This document shows, one piece after another, positions 1 through 9,144 of a stretch of DNA of 64,000 nucleotides. The notes beneath the pieces were generated by a model. The model saw only the letters and a list, made by a program, of their open reading frames with translations, did no database searches and had not been told where the DNA came from. The stretch lies in assembly GCF_000687915.1 (NCBI RefSeq), contig NZ_JHZY01000002.1, positions 1,116,001-1,180,000 of the forward strand, given 5' to 3'. Both the position numbers and the translations under genes were made by a program. The DNA comes from Leeuwenhoekiella sp. MAR_2009_132 (lineage in GTDB: Bacteria > Bacteroidota > Bacteroidia > Flavobacteriales > Flavobacteriaceae). Each line of letters opens with the position of its first letter. The stretch's first letter is position 1.

Positions 1-90
1 TTTGCGCTATGTAGATCAATAGCTCGTGATTTTTTACAAAAGCACAAGTTGTTTAAAGTGAATACTGAGATGGAAAATGTATTTGATTAA
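1..90 (+). CDS. C-terminal end of a gene clipped by the window edge
   Basis: The first 90 bases read as an open frame from base 1 and end in TAA at 88-90, giving 29 residues that finish in TEMENVFD. Only the tail is present, so no family can be named. The mix of basic and hydrophobic residues (ARDFLQKHKLFKV) is compatible with a helical end of a soluble protein. It converges on the minus-strand regulator at 265-1947, with about 170 AT-rich bases between the two stops. The call rests on open frame and position alone. Confidence 0.45.
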   Translation, partial: FALCRSIARDFLQKHKLFKVNTEMENVFD

Positions 91-264
91 ATTAATAATC
101 AACTTACACCACAAAAATGAAGAAATAAGATGCTCTTAAAACTGCTCTAAAATATCATATAGAAAAAAGAAGGATTTTTTTTAATTAAAATATTGAATAT
201 CAATTATTTATTAATATAAAGAACCTTTTTTTATATAGAAATTTATACCATGAAATGTGCTTTT

Positions 265-1947
265 TTAGAACTTAAGGCGGGTTTTTTCGAGAAGCATTTG
301 GTCAAAATCTTTCTTATCTAAGAATGATTTATTCCTAATTTTTGTTTTATAGGCATAAATAGAATTTACAGAATAGCCTAAAACCTGGGCTATAATTTCA
401 TTATGTTTAATTCCCAAACGAATTAAAGCGAATATGCGGAGCTCTTTATTTAATAATTGCCCTTTTTTGATTTCTATTTGTTCTTCTTCTTTTAAAAGGG
501 AATTGAATTCATTTATGAAATCAGGAAATAATTTAATAAAAGCTTCATCGAAACTCTGCAAAAGTTTCTTTTTTTCTTTCTTAAGGTCATAAGCCTTAGA
601 AAGGTATTTTATACCTTCCAGATTGTTGCTTTTGAGGTTGTGGTCAATACGCGTTTTGAACTCTTTAAACTTCTCAAAAATATCTGCATCCTGAGTGAAA
701 AAGAAGCCTATATACTCTTCTTTAATCTTATTTGCCTCCAGTAGCAAATCATTCACTCTGTTTAGTTCTCCATTTTTATTATTTATGGTCTCGTTGACCT
801 CAACAATTCGCTCATTTTTGACTTGAAGATCTTTATGCGCTACTAAAAGTGCTCTTCTTGCAAGTTTCAATCTGCGTAATTGAATATAGGTTACAATTGC
901 TAGCATTAATAAAATAGCCAGTAAAACACTCAGCATTATGTTTTGTTGTGATAACCTTTCTCGTTGTTTTTCTACTTGATTAATTATTTGCTCTTCAATG
1001 AGCGGTAAGATTGCGCCCACTCTTATTTTTCGTTGCTGAGCTCCATAAGCTTCGGCATCTTCATTAGCTTTTTTGATAAATACGGAAGCTAATTTTACAT
1101 CTCCTTTTTGGAATAGAAATTCTGCCAGTTGAATCATAGACAGATTCTCTTTCGCAGAGGATTTGATATCTGCTATTGAAGATTGTGAAAGGTATTTTAT
1201 AGCTTTTTCACGATCTCCTAATTGTACATAAATATCTCCTAAAACCGAATTCACTACAGCCTGTGATCGGAGGTCCTGACGCATATCTAATGATGGAATA
1301 AGGTCTTCAAGTGCTTTTTGAAGTTTTCCATATTTATAATTTAGATAGCCTCTCAGCATAATATAATCCCAAGTATCTGGAGTTGCCAGTTCTAAAGACT
1401 TCTGATGGTATTCTTTAGCCTTTTTTCTGTAAAGATTAGAGAAGTAAGTTATAGTACTGTAATCTGCCATATCACTATAACAGCGCCCTAATAGTCCATA
1501 TAAGGAAAAACGTATATCTTCTGGAATGTTGACAAGATCTGTACCATTTAAGTAAGCTAAAGCTTCGCTAAACGCACCGGCAGATACACAAACATTAGCA
1601 AGATCTAAAGTTGTCTCTGCTATGAGCCGCTTATCTCCTAATTTTTGAGCTAGATTTTTTGATTGTATACCATATTTAAAAGCAGAGTCTTGTTTAAATA
1701 TTCGGTATTCAAAAAAAAGGGACCTATTCAGGTCAAACCTGTTTTGTAAAGCTCCAGCTCTTTGTGAAACAAGTTGATGATATAAAGAATCTATTCGTTC
1801 TACTTTAATAGCATCGTATTCAGCAGACTTTTCAATATGCACTAGTAGTTCTGCTAGATCCTCGTTTTGTTGACTAAACCCTATCCAAGACTGAAAAAAG
1901 AAAAACAAAACTAAATTCTGTAAAAATAATTTTCTAGTAATGTTCAT
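265..1947 (-). CDS. TPR membrane regulator with LuxR-like C-terminal HTH (DUF6377-type)
   Basis: A 560-residue protein. It has an N-terminal signal or anchor segment (about 10-25), TPR-like helical repeats (about 80-300), one membrane helix near 340-357 (MLSVLLAILLMLAIVTYIQL), a coiled coil (about 360-410) and a C-terminal region of about 150 residues. The last 70 residues resemble a LuxR/GerE-like helix-turn-helix (LGYSVNSIYAYKTKIRNKS). This is the layout of the DUF6377 proteins common in Bacteroidota, which are thought to sense outside the membrane and bind DNA inside, often near SusC/SusD loci. No such pair is adjacent here, so the target is unknown. The start is the ATG at 1947, with no competing upstream start. 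Confidence 0.8.
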   Translation of the reverse strand: MNITRKLFLQNLVLFFFFQSWIGFSQQNEDLAELLVHIEKSAEYDAIKVERIDSLYHQLVSQRAGALQNRFDLNRSLFFEYRIFKQDSAFKYGIQSKNLAQKLGDKRLIAETTLDLANVCVSAGAFSEALAYLNGTDLVNIPEDIRFSLYGLLGRCYSDMADYSTITYFSNLYRKKAKEYHQKSLELATPDTWDYIMLRGYLNYKYGKLQKALEDLIPSLDMRQDLRSQAVVNSVLGDIYVQLGDREKAIKYLSQSSIADIKSSAKENLSMIQLAEFLFQKGDVKLASVFIKKANEDAEAYGAQQRKIRVGAILPLIEEQIINQVEKQRERLSQQNIMLSVLLAILLMLAIVTYIQLRRLKLARRALLVAHKDLQVKNERIVEVNETINNKNGELNRVNDLLLEANKIKEEYIGFFFTQDADIFEKFKEFKTRIDHNLKSNNLEGIKYLSKAYDLKKEKKKLLQSFDEAFIKLFPDFINEFNSLLKEEEQIEIKKGQLLNKELRIFALIRLGIKHNEIIAQVLGYSVNSIYAYKTKIRNKSFLDKKDFDQMLLEKTRLKF

Positions 1948-2261
1948 ATAAATGGAGTCTCATTAAAATTCAAAACAATATAACAAAAATGCTTTCTAAA
2001 AATTACGTTGAAGTATTATGGGCTTCAATAACACCTAACCATCGTTCAAAGTAAATTAGGTTTGGGTATTAAACTAATTTGAATTATGTTAAAAAAAATC
2101 CAAGATTAGAGCTAAAATACACGGCTTGTCTTTGGAATTAAAAACAGTATTAAAGGACTTCATAAATCTATTTTAACAAACCTAAGAGTGCTATGAGACA
2201 AATTAGATGACTTAAGAAGTGAAATATCGTCGTAGGCACTAAACTGTTTTATACAAACCGC

Positions 2262-2286
2262 TTTTAAAGGCAATAGGCCTTTAAAA
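2262..2286. repeat. Perfect 10-bp inverted repeat in the 1948-2405 intergenic gap
   Basis: TTTTAAAGGC, a five-base loop and GCCTTTAAAA form a perfect hairpin. It lies about 120 bases beyond the stop of the AraC gene (3' side, minus strand) and upstream of the TPR regulator, so it could end the AraC transcript or bind a regulator. No T-tract follows on either strand. The rest of the 458-base gap holds no convincing gene. Confidence 0.4.
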
Positions 2287-2405
2287 CGATCTATTCTAGA
2301 ATCCTAAATAGAGTTTGCAGATGCAGCTCAATAAGTTGTGTCGCAGCTGAATTGACATTATACTTCATATAAACAATCCTTAGAAAGTCCCGCCATCGGT
2401 GGTAT

Positions 2406-3323
2406 TTATTGAATAAAAGATTTTCTAAATTGAAGCGGAGATAATTCTGTTTTTCTTTTGAAGAGCTTATTAAACGATTGAGGATGTGCGAATCCTAAAT
2501 TATAGGCTATTTCATTTACTGATTCTTCTGTGCTTGATAGTTTGAATTTTGCGAGTTCAACTACCTTTTCTTGAATATGTTGCTGAGGACTTTGTCCTGT
2601 AATTCCTTTTAAAAGCTTACTTAAATATTTAGGCGTAATATGAAGCTGTTCAGCTAAAGACTGAACACTAGGCAGACCATTTTTCAGCGAGACATCTGAG
2701 TTAAAATAATCTAATATCAGATATTCAAATCGCTCGACAAGTTTACTATTAATGACTTTTCGGGAAGTAAATTGGCGTTGATAAAAGCGTTCTGAATACT
2801 GAAGTAAAGTTTCTATGTGAGCCGTAATAATATTTTGACTAAATTGATCAATATCAGTTTGATATTCTTTCTTTATTCCATTTAAAATGGGTTCGAATGT
2901 TTCTTCCTCTTCTTCTGAAAGAAATAAAGCTTCATTTATTGAATAATCAAAAAAATCATATTTAGATATTGTTTTAGCCAGAGAAGTATTCCAAATAAAA
3001 TCAGGGTGAATTAATAACATCCATCCTGATCTATCCTCATTAGGACTTGGGTCTGGCTGAATACGAAAAACTTGTTTAGGTGCCACAAAAAACATAATAC
3101 CCTCGTCGCAATCATACTCCTGCTGACCGTAATACATTTTCCCCTGCAGACCACGTTTAATGGCAACAAGATAGAATTCAAGCATCCATCTAGAATCTCG
3201 TTCTTTTTGGGAGATGGTCAAACCAGAATAATTAATAATACTTACCAAAGGATGTTTCGGCGACTCCAGCCCCGATAAAAAATGAAATTCTTCTATCGTT
3301 TTTACCTTGCAAATGTTTTGCAT
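2406..3323 (-). CDS. AraC-family transcriptional regulator
   Basis: A 305-residue protein with a cupin-like N-terminal sensing region (about 1-180) and a C-terminal AraC double helix-turn-helix (about 205-305). The second HTH shows the typical IAYNLGFAHPQSFNKLFKRKT pattern, ending in SPLQFRKS. The family activates or represses nearby metabolic genes in response to small molecules. It lies immediately downstream of an SDR dehydrogenase on the same strand (gap of about 90 bases), so the two may be co-transcribed or functionally linked. The ligand is unknown. The start at 3323 gives a complete N-terminus. Confidence 0.88.
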   Translation of the reverse strand: MQNICKVKTIEEFHFLSGLESPKHPLVSIINYSGLTISQKERDSRWMLEFYLVAIKRGLQGKMYYGQQEYDCDEGIMFFVAPKQVFRIQPDPSPNEDRSGWMLLIHPDFIWNTSLAKTISKYDFFDYSINEALFLSEEEEETFEPILNGIKKEYQTDIDQFSQNIITAHIETLLQYSERFYQRQFTSRKVINSKLVERFEYLILDYFNSDVSLKNGLPSVQSLAEQLHITPKYLSKLLKGITGQSPQQHIQEKVVELAKFKLSSTEESVNEIAYNLGFAHPQSFNKLFKRKTELSPLQFRKSFIQ

Positions 3324-3416
3324 CTGTATACTATTCTTTTTTTAGGATAAAGAGTAAATCTACACATCTAATTTTTACTATTCATAAAAATCAAATCGGG
3401 ATCCATACAAATTAAT

Positions 3417-4139
3417 TTACCAGCTAACTTCCCCTTGTTCTCCATAAAATTTTCCGGAAGTAAAACGCGATGATTCAGTCGCTATTATAACAATAGGGGT
3501 AGCGCCTTCTTCTACAGTTTTTGTTCCCTGATGATCATTAAGATCTGTTGCTGTATATCCTGGTGTTACACTAAAAATTTTGAATTTACTACCTTCTAAT
3601 TCATTTGCAAGCATTACGGTAAAAGCATTAACTGCTGTTTTTGATGCTCCGTAAGCACTCCAAATTTCTAAGTTAGGATCTTTACCTGATGACGAATGAA
3701 TTTCTAAAGATCCAACTTCACTAGAAACATTGATAATGATGGGCTGTTTTGCTTTTTCTAATAATGGTAAGAATTGTTGCGTTACTTCAACAGTACCAAA
3801 GAAATTAGTATCAAATAGATTTCGTAGGGTTTCAATATTAGGTGTAGAAAACTTTTGGGGTTGAACGCCGCTTATACCAGCATTATTGATTAATAGATCT
3901 AGAGAATCGATTTTGGAGGCTAGTTGCGTTTTGGCCTGTTTAATTGATTGGCTGTTTGTCACATCAAGCACGATCCAATTTATACATTTCAAGCCTAACT
4001 TTTCAAGCTTCTCTACAGCTTCCTGTCCCTTACTCTTGGTTCTACAACCTATATAAACCTTGTAACCCAGTTCACCCAGCTGCTTAGCTGTTTCAAATCC
4101 GATCCCTTTATTTCCTCCTGTAATTAATACTGTTTTCAT
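3417..4139 (-). CDS. Short-chain dehydrogenase/reductase (SDR)
   Basis: Classical SDR of about 240 residues. Near the N-terminus is the NAD(P)-binding TGGNKGIG. NNAG follows at about 90-95, then the catalytic NVSS serine and the YGASK active-site Tyr/Lys pair. The arginine in GCRTKSKG just after the second beta strand favours NADP(H). The frame is open for ten codons further upstream, but the methionine at 4139 starts directly at the first Rossmann strand (MKTVLITGG) and is preferred. Substrate cannot be deduced. It precedes the AraC regulator on the same strand. Confidence 0.88.
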   Translation of the reverse strand: MKTVLITGGNKGIGFETAKQLGELGYKVYIGCRTKSKGQEAVEKLEKLGLKCINWIVLDVTNSQSIKQAKTQLASKIDSLDLLINNAGISGVQPQKFSTPNIETLRNLFDTNFFGTVEVTQQFLPLLEKAKQPIIINVSSEVGSLEIHSSSGKDPNLEIWSAYGASKTAVNAFTVMLANELEGSKFKIFSVTPGYTATDLNDHQGTKTVEEGATPIVIIATESSRFTSGKFYGEQGEVSW

Positions 4140-4268
4140 TTTTTGATAAATCTTTAAATTGATTTGCAAATTTATCCGGTATGAAATGCTTAAAAGTAGT
4201 TCAACAGCTCAAGTTTGTAGCCCAATGTAACTTATATGGGTTTGCTATTAACGTGTAAGAGCAAAATC

Positions 4269-5165
4269 CTATCTCAAAAAAGATTGTAAATAAGTTAAAG
4301 CTGAAGTCCAGGTAAGGTTTTCATACCGCCGGTAAGCTAAGTGCTGATGCTGAGTTGAAAACATTGAATACATATATTGACTTTGCTGCCATTTAGCGTA
4401 CAATTCCATTTCCCCGGCAGGATTATCTGCTCTTTGTTTTTTAATGAACACCGCGAAATTTTCCATACTCGATAGTAGCCTAAGATTAAAACTTTTGCCT
4501 GTTAGTTCTTTTACAGAATCCTGCAGCATATTAGGGCTTATTTGAAAACTTGCAATCTGCAAGTCTCTGGGAGCCTCATCGTCCAATGCTACTTCCGCAG
4601 TAAATGCAGCGGTATCATCCATCGTAGTAAAGTCCAGTTTCCAGTCGGCTTTCTCCCCCCAATAACCAATGCTTAGTTCCTTCCGGTTTAATACCGGAGT
4701 ATCGTATTGAAGTATATCTGCAAAAGCACCGTTAAACACGGAAGATGCCTGAATGGAAGTGCTGTCCAGATAGGTTCTGAATACTCGTCTTAGATCAAAG
4801 TTCCGGTTTTTGCCCGGTAATAAATCCGTATAATTGGTACAAAAATCAGAAGGAATAAATCGCTTCACTTTTGCTTTTAGGGCAGCATCTAAGATTCTTT
4901 TTTGTAAATCAACAATCACATCCTCGAGGCCTGACAAAGCGGAAACAACCAGATCTTTCCCTTCGCACGCATCGGCTATTTCTTCGGTACTATTGAGGTC
5001 TACCTTTTGAATAAGTACACCCATTTTGGAAAGTGCTTCTATTTTTTGAGGGGCGGTCGTGGGACGTACTATAGCAGTCACGATGGCCTCTCTGTTTAAC
5101 AGTTCCCGGCATATTCTCATTCCTAAATTACCGGTAGCACCTGCTACTAAAATTGATTTGTTCAT
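4269..5165 (-). CDS. NmrA-like NAD(P)-binding protein (isoflavone-reductase-type)
   Basis: A 298-residue atypical SDR. It opens with the glycine-rich GATGNLG motif, followed by ARG-poor TAIVRPTT, where the arginine is the typical NADP phosphate contact. The central FIPSDF segment is characteristic of the NmrA/phenylcoumaran-benzylic-ether-reductase group. Members reduce aromatic or quinone-like compounds or act as redox sensors. It follows the alpha/beta hydrolase by 17 bases on the same strand, and both lie downstream of a Crp-like regulator, so the three probably form one transcription unit for handling a small organic compound. The exact substrate is unknown. Confidence 0.82.
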   Translation of the reverse strand: MNKSILVAGATGNLGMRICRELLNREAIVTAIVRPTTAPQKIEALSKMGVLIQKVDLNSTEEIADACEGKDLVVSALSGLEDVIVDLQKRILDAALKAKVKRFIPSDFCTNYTDLLPGKNRNFDLRRVFRTYLDSTSIQASSVFNGAFADILQYDTPVLNRKELSIGYWGEKADWKLDFTTMDDTAAFTAEVALDDEAPRDLQIASFQISPNMLQDSVKELTGKSFNLRLLSSMENFAVFIKKQRADNPAGEMELYAKWQQSQYMYSMFSTQHQHLAYRRYENLTWTSALTYLQSFLR

Positions 5166-5182
5166 AATATATCTTCTTATTT

Positions 5183-6103
5183 TTAATTTTCAGTTAAGAA
5201 GTTTACCACCGCTTGAATAACCTGCTCCGGCTGTTCCTCGTACATATAATGGCCGCTATCCAGAATTCCTATAACTTTTAAATTGTTTGCTACGTATGGC
5301 AAAGCCATCTTCATATAATTATAGCTTACATAACTGCCGATGCCTAATACGGGCATTTCCAGTTGCTGATAGGATTTGGAATCGTCTATATCTTTTGCAA
5401 AAGTCTGATACCAGGCATTAGATGCTCTAATGCTCTCGGGATCGTTGTAAACGGCAGCATAAATTTCACGCTCAAATGAACTCATTTTCGTTCCATCTAT
5501 CATCACATATTCAAAAAGGTAATCAAGCAAAAATTGAAAACGTCCTTCCAATAATTTTTCGGGCAACCCTTTAACCTGATTAAACGCCATCCACCAGGGG
5601 TAGGGCATTTTTGCATCCATCTTACTCGCAAAAGTACCTTTGGCCGGTATCAGTGGCATATGCAGCATTCCCTCGCCGGGATGTGCTCCATCCAATACGA
5701 TAAGCTTATCACAAAATTCAGGATAGTTAAAAGCGAAACTCATGGCTACCATTCCGCCTATGTCATGCCCCATCAGATTTACTTTACCAAAACCTAGATG
5801 CTTTACCAATGCTAAAATATCGGTCGCCATAGATTTTTTATCATAACCCGATTCCGGTTTCTCAGAGCTTCCCATTCCTCTAATGTCCACGACAATTACC
5901 TGAAACGATTCTGAGAGTTTCTGGGCAACAGGACGGTAAGAATACCAGGTTTGCGGCCATCCGGGCAGGCAAATCAGCGGTTTTCCCTCACCTCCTGTTA
6001 CATAGTGGAGTTGTACCCCGTTTACGGTAGCATAGTTATTGACAAAGCCAGGCCAATTTTTTATGAGCTCAGCATCCGCATATTGATTTTGCATATTCAT
6101 CAT
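5183..6103 (-). CDS. Alpha/beta hydrolase, epoxide hydrolase/haloalkane dehalogenase type
   Basis: About 306 residues. The oxyanion HG-like segment is in ICLPGWPQTWYSYR. The nucleophile elbow is GHDIGG, so the nucleophile is aspartate, as in epoxide hydrolases and haloalkane dehalogenases rather than serine esterases. A C-terminal DSGHYMYEEQPEQ carries the catalytic histidine. The frame extends to 6178, but that would overlap the end of the upstream crp-like gene. The methionines at 6103, 6100 and 6094 are more plausible because the conserved region begins right after them. It is the middle gene of a crp-hydrolase-NmrA group. Confidence 0.85.
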   Translation of the reverse strand: MMNMQNQYADAELIKNWPGFVNNYATVNGVQLHYVTGGEGKPLICLPGWPQTWYSYRPVAQKLSESFQVIVVDIRGMGSSEKPESGYDKKSMATDILALVKHLGFGKVNLMGHDIGGMVAMSFAFNYPEFCDKLIVLDGAHPGEGMLHMPLIPAKGTFASKMDAKMPYPWWMAFNQVKGLPEKLLEGRFQFLLDYLFEYVMIDGTKMSSFEREIYAAVYNDPESIRASNAWYQTFAKDIDDSKSYQQLEMPVLGIGSYVSYNYMKMALPYVANNLKVIGILDSGHYMYEEQPEQVIQAVVNFLTEN

Positions 6104-6152
6104 TTGTAATTTTAAATTTTTACAAATGTATAACGGTAAAATCCTGTAAAAA

Positions 6153-6166
6153 CTACCAAATGGTAG
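6153..6166. promoter_or_regulatory. Inverted repeat CTACCA-AA-TGGTAG, candidate operator
   Basis: Two perfect 6-base arms separated by two bases lie just after the crp-like stop (6175) and about 50 bases before the hydrolase start. On the minus strand, TACATTTG resembles a Bacteroidota -7 element (TAnnTTTG) and lies between the repeat and the start. That placement suits a regulator site for a promoter internal to the operon. The binding protein is unknown. Confidence 0.35.
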
Positions 6167-6174
6167 GTAATGAA

Positions 6175-6738
6175 TCACTTGATTTCTTTGCGGATTCTGC
6201 TAAGTGCATTTGGAGTGATACCCAGGATAGAGGCTAACTGCTTGATGGGTATTTTTTTTACAAAATCAGAATTTTTGAGTAGTTCGAGGTAGATCTGTTT
6301 GGCAGATAAGGTTTGATAATTCAGGTTTTGATCTACCTGTCTGATACACATCTCTTCCCAAATTTTTCTTCCGAACTCCTGCCAAACCGGAAGCTTCTCG
6401 TATAGCTGATCCATATCAGCCTTACTGATTACCAAAAGTTCTGTGTTTTCTATCGCCTCAATGTTGAAACGCGAAGGTACTTGAGCGTGTAAACTCGATA
6501 TATCGGTAAAAAAGTCATTTTCAAAAAATACCCAGGACGTATGTTGCTCCTCAAATGCTCCGTAATGAAGTCGCAACCCACCAGATTTTATAAAAAAGTA
6601 TTGATTGGCAATTTGTCCTTTTCTTAATACAAGCCCCCCTTTCTTAACTGTTGTATTCTTAAACTTTGAGAGAACTCGTGTTAGGTCGGCTTGGCTAATA
6701 TGCACCCGGGATTTTATAAAGCCTGAAAACTCTTCCAT
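6175..6738 (-). CDS. Crp/Fnr-family transcriptional regulator
   Basis: A 187-residue protein with an N-terminal cyclic-nucleotide-binding-like beta barrel (about 25-125: VLRKGQIANQYFFIKSGGLRLHY and following) and a C-terminal winged helix ending in QLASILGITPNALSRIRKEI. This is the short Bacteroidota type in which the nucleotide-binding pocket is often not conserved. It heads the minus-strand group with the hydrolase and the NmrA-like protein and probably controls them, perhaps through the inverted repeat at 6153-6166. Confidence 0.85.
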   Translation of the reverse strand: MEEFSGFIKSRVHISQADLTRVLSKFKNTTVKKGGLVLRKGQIANQYFFIKSGGLRLHYGAFEEQHTSWVFFENDFFTDISSLHAQVPSRFNIEAIENTELLVISKADMDQLYEKLPVWQEFGRKIWEEMCIRQVDQNLNYQTLSAKQIYLELLKNSDFVKKIPIKQLASILGITPNALSRIRKEIK

Positions 6739-6904
6739 TTATATTTCTTAGAGCTAAACTTGATAATTTAAAAACGGGATTTTAACCGCTAATGAGACCT
6801 TGTCTAAAACCACCTGTGTATTCTTAAAGTTATTGTAGTCGCGAAGCTATCCTATTATATTTAATTACGGAAAGTCTACAAACTTTTTTGAGGTCCTTAA
6901 ATAT

Positions 6905-7195
6905 TTATACCATCCCAAACCTCAAAACCTCGGGTTTCAATCAGGTAATTACAGCTATTTTGTAATTGTGAAATACCCTATCGTTTCCAGGTGTCAGAGT
7001 CATGATTTCCCAGTAGTACGATCTGAATTTCTTATTCAAAGCGTTGTTGATGATCTCGTGCAGCATTTCTTAATACTCAAGTACAGATGGTTTCTGACGC
7101 TATAAGGTCAGCAAATGTGATCTTATCGCGTTTCTGAGATTTACCTTGACTACTGAAGGCAAAAGGTTCCAGAGATCTTTATTTTTCCAAACCGC
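6905..7195 (-). pseudogene. Detached, decayed copy of the 3' end of the HNH endonuclease gene
   Basis: About 290 bases align along their length with the 3' third of the HNH gene at 7867-8180. Shared stretches include CTCAAAACCTCGGGTTTCAA, GTAATTG(T/G)GAAATACCCT and the segment encoding WKN(N/K)DLWNLLPS. The copy has scattered substitutions and small indels that break the frame: WNLLPS continues as VVKVNLRNA instead of AGKVNAQKRD. Similarity stops abruptly near 7195, after which the sequence is unrelated. There is no start codon or upstream portion. It is read as a relic of duplication or of a recombination event between related cassettes. Confidence 0.8.
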
Positions 7196-7345
7196 TTCGC
7201 TATCCCATCCTCCACATCCAGTGCTGCTGCCTATGCTTTTTTTACTAAATACCACAAAAAAAACTGGGCCTGCCCTAAAAAATTAGAGCTTTGTAAATTT
7301 CATAACTATTCTAAAATTTAAGCTAGCTCAAAACCTAAAGATTCC

Positions 7346-7525
7346 TTAATCCTTATGATTGTTTCGCTTTCGTTTCCAAATGATGTAACCTGCAATAAGA
7401 AGTACGGGTAGTATAACATATACAATTAAATCAAAGGGATCTTTGAAATCCACAGGAAGATTATCATCCGGATTTTGAGTGCCCGGAGGTAATTGAAGAA
7501 TTGCTAAAAAGATTTTAATCAACAT
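7346..7525 (-). CDS. Small single-pass membrane protein (59 aa)
   Basis: ATG at 7525 to TAA at 7346 encodes MLIKIFLAILQLPPGTQNPD, then a short acidic linker, then a hydrophobic helix (about 33-50: LIVYVILPVLLIAGYIIW) and a basic tail (KRKRNNHKD). The hydrophobic helix followed by positive charges is a classical one-pass topology with the tail in the cytoplasm. Similar 50-60-residue PPGTQNPDD-type proteins are, as far as I recall, widespread in flavobacteria, but no function is known. It is too short for routine gene calls, yet it has a clean frame and a plausible composition. Confidence 0.6.
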   Translation of the reverse strand: MLIKIFLAILQLPPGTQNPDDNLPVDFKDPFDLIVYVILPVLLIAGYIIWKRKRNNHKD

Positions 7526-7601
7526 AAGTTTAAATTAAATATTTTCAAAATACCGTAGTACTAAAGAAAACACAAACTTAAAAAGAGAAGCTCAAATAAA
7601 A

Positions 7602-7733
7602 CTAATCTCCTTTCTTATGATTATGTTTCTTTAGCGACGGAGTATTTCCTGGAGTGCTTTTATTATCGCGTTGTCGTCGGTCTGGTTTGCCTGTTGAATC
7701 GGCAATACGCTTAGGTCCTGGTTTGATTCCCAT
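7602..7733 (-). CDS. Small basic protein (43 aa)
   Basis: ATG at 7733 to TAG at 7602 encodes a very basic, glycine/proline-rich peptide that begins MGIKPGPKRIADSTGKPDRR and ends KKHNHKKGD. It is hydrophilic, with no membrane segment. It lies directly upstream of the 59-residue membrane protein on the same strand. Its charge would suit nucleic-acid or ribosome binding, but I do not recognise the family. Confidence 0.5.
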   Translation of the reverse strand: MGIKPGPKRIADSTGKPDRRQRDNKSTPGNTPSLKKHNHKKGD

Positions 7734-7866
7734 GATGGTTTTATTTAAGTTATAACATGACCCTATTTAAGGCTTTATTTAAATATACAAAGAGAGAAAT
7801 TCACAAATAACTAAAAAACAAACACTTACCAACAAACATATTAACACTAGAATAGTTTAAATGCCT

Positions 7867-9017
7867 TCAAGGTTTTCTTATATCCCACTCCTCAAAACCT
7901 CGGGTTTCAATCAGATACTTGCAACTGTTTTGTAATTGGGAAATACCCTTTTGTTTCCAGGTGTCAAACCCATGATTCCCTAAAAGAGCCACCTGAATCT
8001 CTTTTTGAAAGCGCTGTTCCTGATTGTGATAAAGCAGTTCCCAATACTCGAGTATATGTTCTTTCTGACGCGCTATAAGGTCAGGAGATGGAATCTTATC
8101 CCGTTTCTGAGCATTCACCTTGCCCGCTGAAGGCAACAGGTTCCAGAGGTCGTTATTTTTCCACACCGAAAATGGAATGACGTGATCTATAGCATAGCTG
8201 GTGATACGTTTCCCGGTCCATACGCAATATACCTGACCTTGGGTGTTGAGTATATCTTGATACAGTTTTTTAGACTCTGCAATATGACGTGCGGTTATCG
8301 GACTTTTTAAAACTTCGTTTAGTACACGATTTACAGAAAGTTCCTGTCCCGAAGCTGTAACCGAAAACTCCGCCCATTTAAACAATATAGCATCTTGCCC
8401 ACCAATAAAACTACCCAATACCTTAAATGCCTCGTAATACTCCAAGGGAATGGTAAAAGAACCGAATTCCGTAATCAGGTACTCCAAATCCAGATGTTGC
8501 GATTTTCTCAGCGGTTTATTTTGATACTCAAATAGGGAATAGTATTCATTAGTGATCGACCGGCCTATATATTTCATAGGCATCTTAGTCACCGTATCCC
8601 GTATTTTTTTAATTAGTTTGAAGAATACATCCTGTAAATCTTCTGGAATCCCTGTAATCTTCAAGTCGTTGTAAAATGCAGAAAAACCACCTCAAGAACA
8701 ATAGCCCTCAATCAATTTCTTAAAGGGTTCACTAAAGGCCAGATTCGCACTCCCGTTAATCTGCGGGATGCTGGTATCTGATTCTAAAATAGTATAATAA
8801 TACAAAAGCCACTTTTCGATAAGTAAGCCTGTAGGGATTTGTACTCGGTCGCCGCTTACAAGAAGATAGGGAGAGTTTTCCTGTATGAGATCAATCACCC
8901 CCCGTAAAGTGCAAACTTATACGTTGTACTTTTACTATCCCGGGCTATAATTTTGCTGATGTTGTAAAAGGTCTGATTGTCCAAAAAAAAGTCTCTGTGG
9001 TTAATGGATTGATAATT
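7867..9017 (-). pseudogene. Broken HNH endonuclease gene (frameshift plus internal stop)
   Basis: Three collinear open pieces on the minus strand form one ancestral protein of about 380 residues. The 5' piece reads NISKIIARDSKSTTYKFAL. It shifts frame at about 8903-8909, where a missing T turns an expected CTTTTACGG (LLRG) into CTTTACGG. The next piece (GVIDLIQENSPYLLV...LIEGYCS) ends at an in-frame TGA (8692-8694) that fits a CGA-to-TGA change. The frame then continues GGFSAFYNDLKITGIPED to 7867. The HNH signature is in the last piece: CVWTGKRI...AIDHVIPFSVWKNNDLWNLLPS...NAQKRDKIP. No ATG is visible for the 5' piece, where TAG at 9018-9020 closes the frame. The last piece alone (265 residues, TTG start at 8664) could still be made, but it lacks the N-terminal helical region. 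The intact family is plausibly an accessory or defence nuclease. Confidence 0.82.
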
Positions 9018-9144
9018 CTATAATAGAATTTTTAATCCTTAATTATTAATGTCAATTCCCATTCATTCTTGAATTAAAACCAATTACTAATTTTCCTTAG
9101 AGATCTACGAACTGTTTATAAATGAATAGTTTGTTTTCAGCTTC

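Noticed and set aside
3072..3278. Plus-strand frame of 68 residues inside the AraC gene
   Set aside because: It lies wholly inside a well-supported gene on the other strand and has no protein-like composition.
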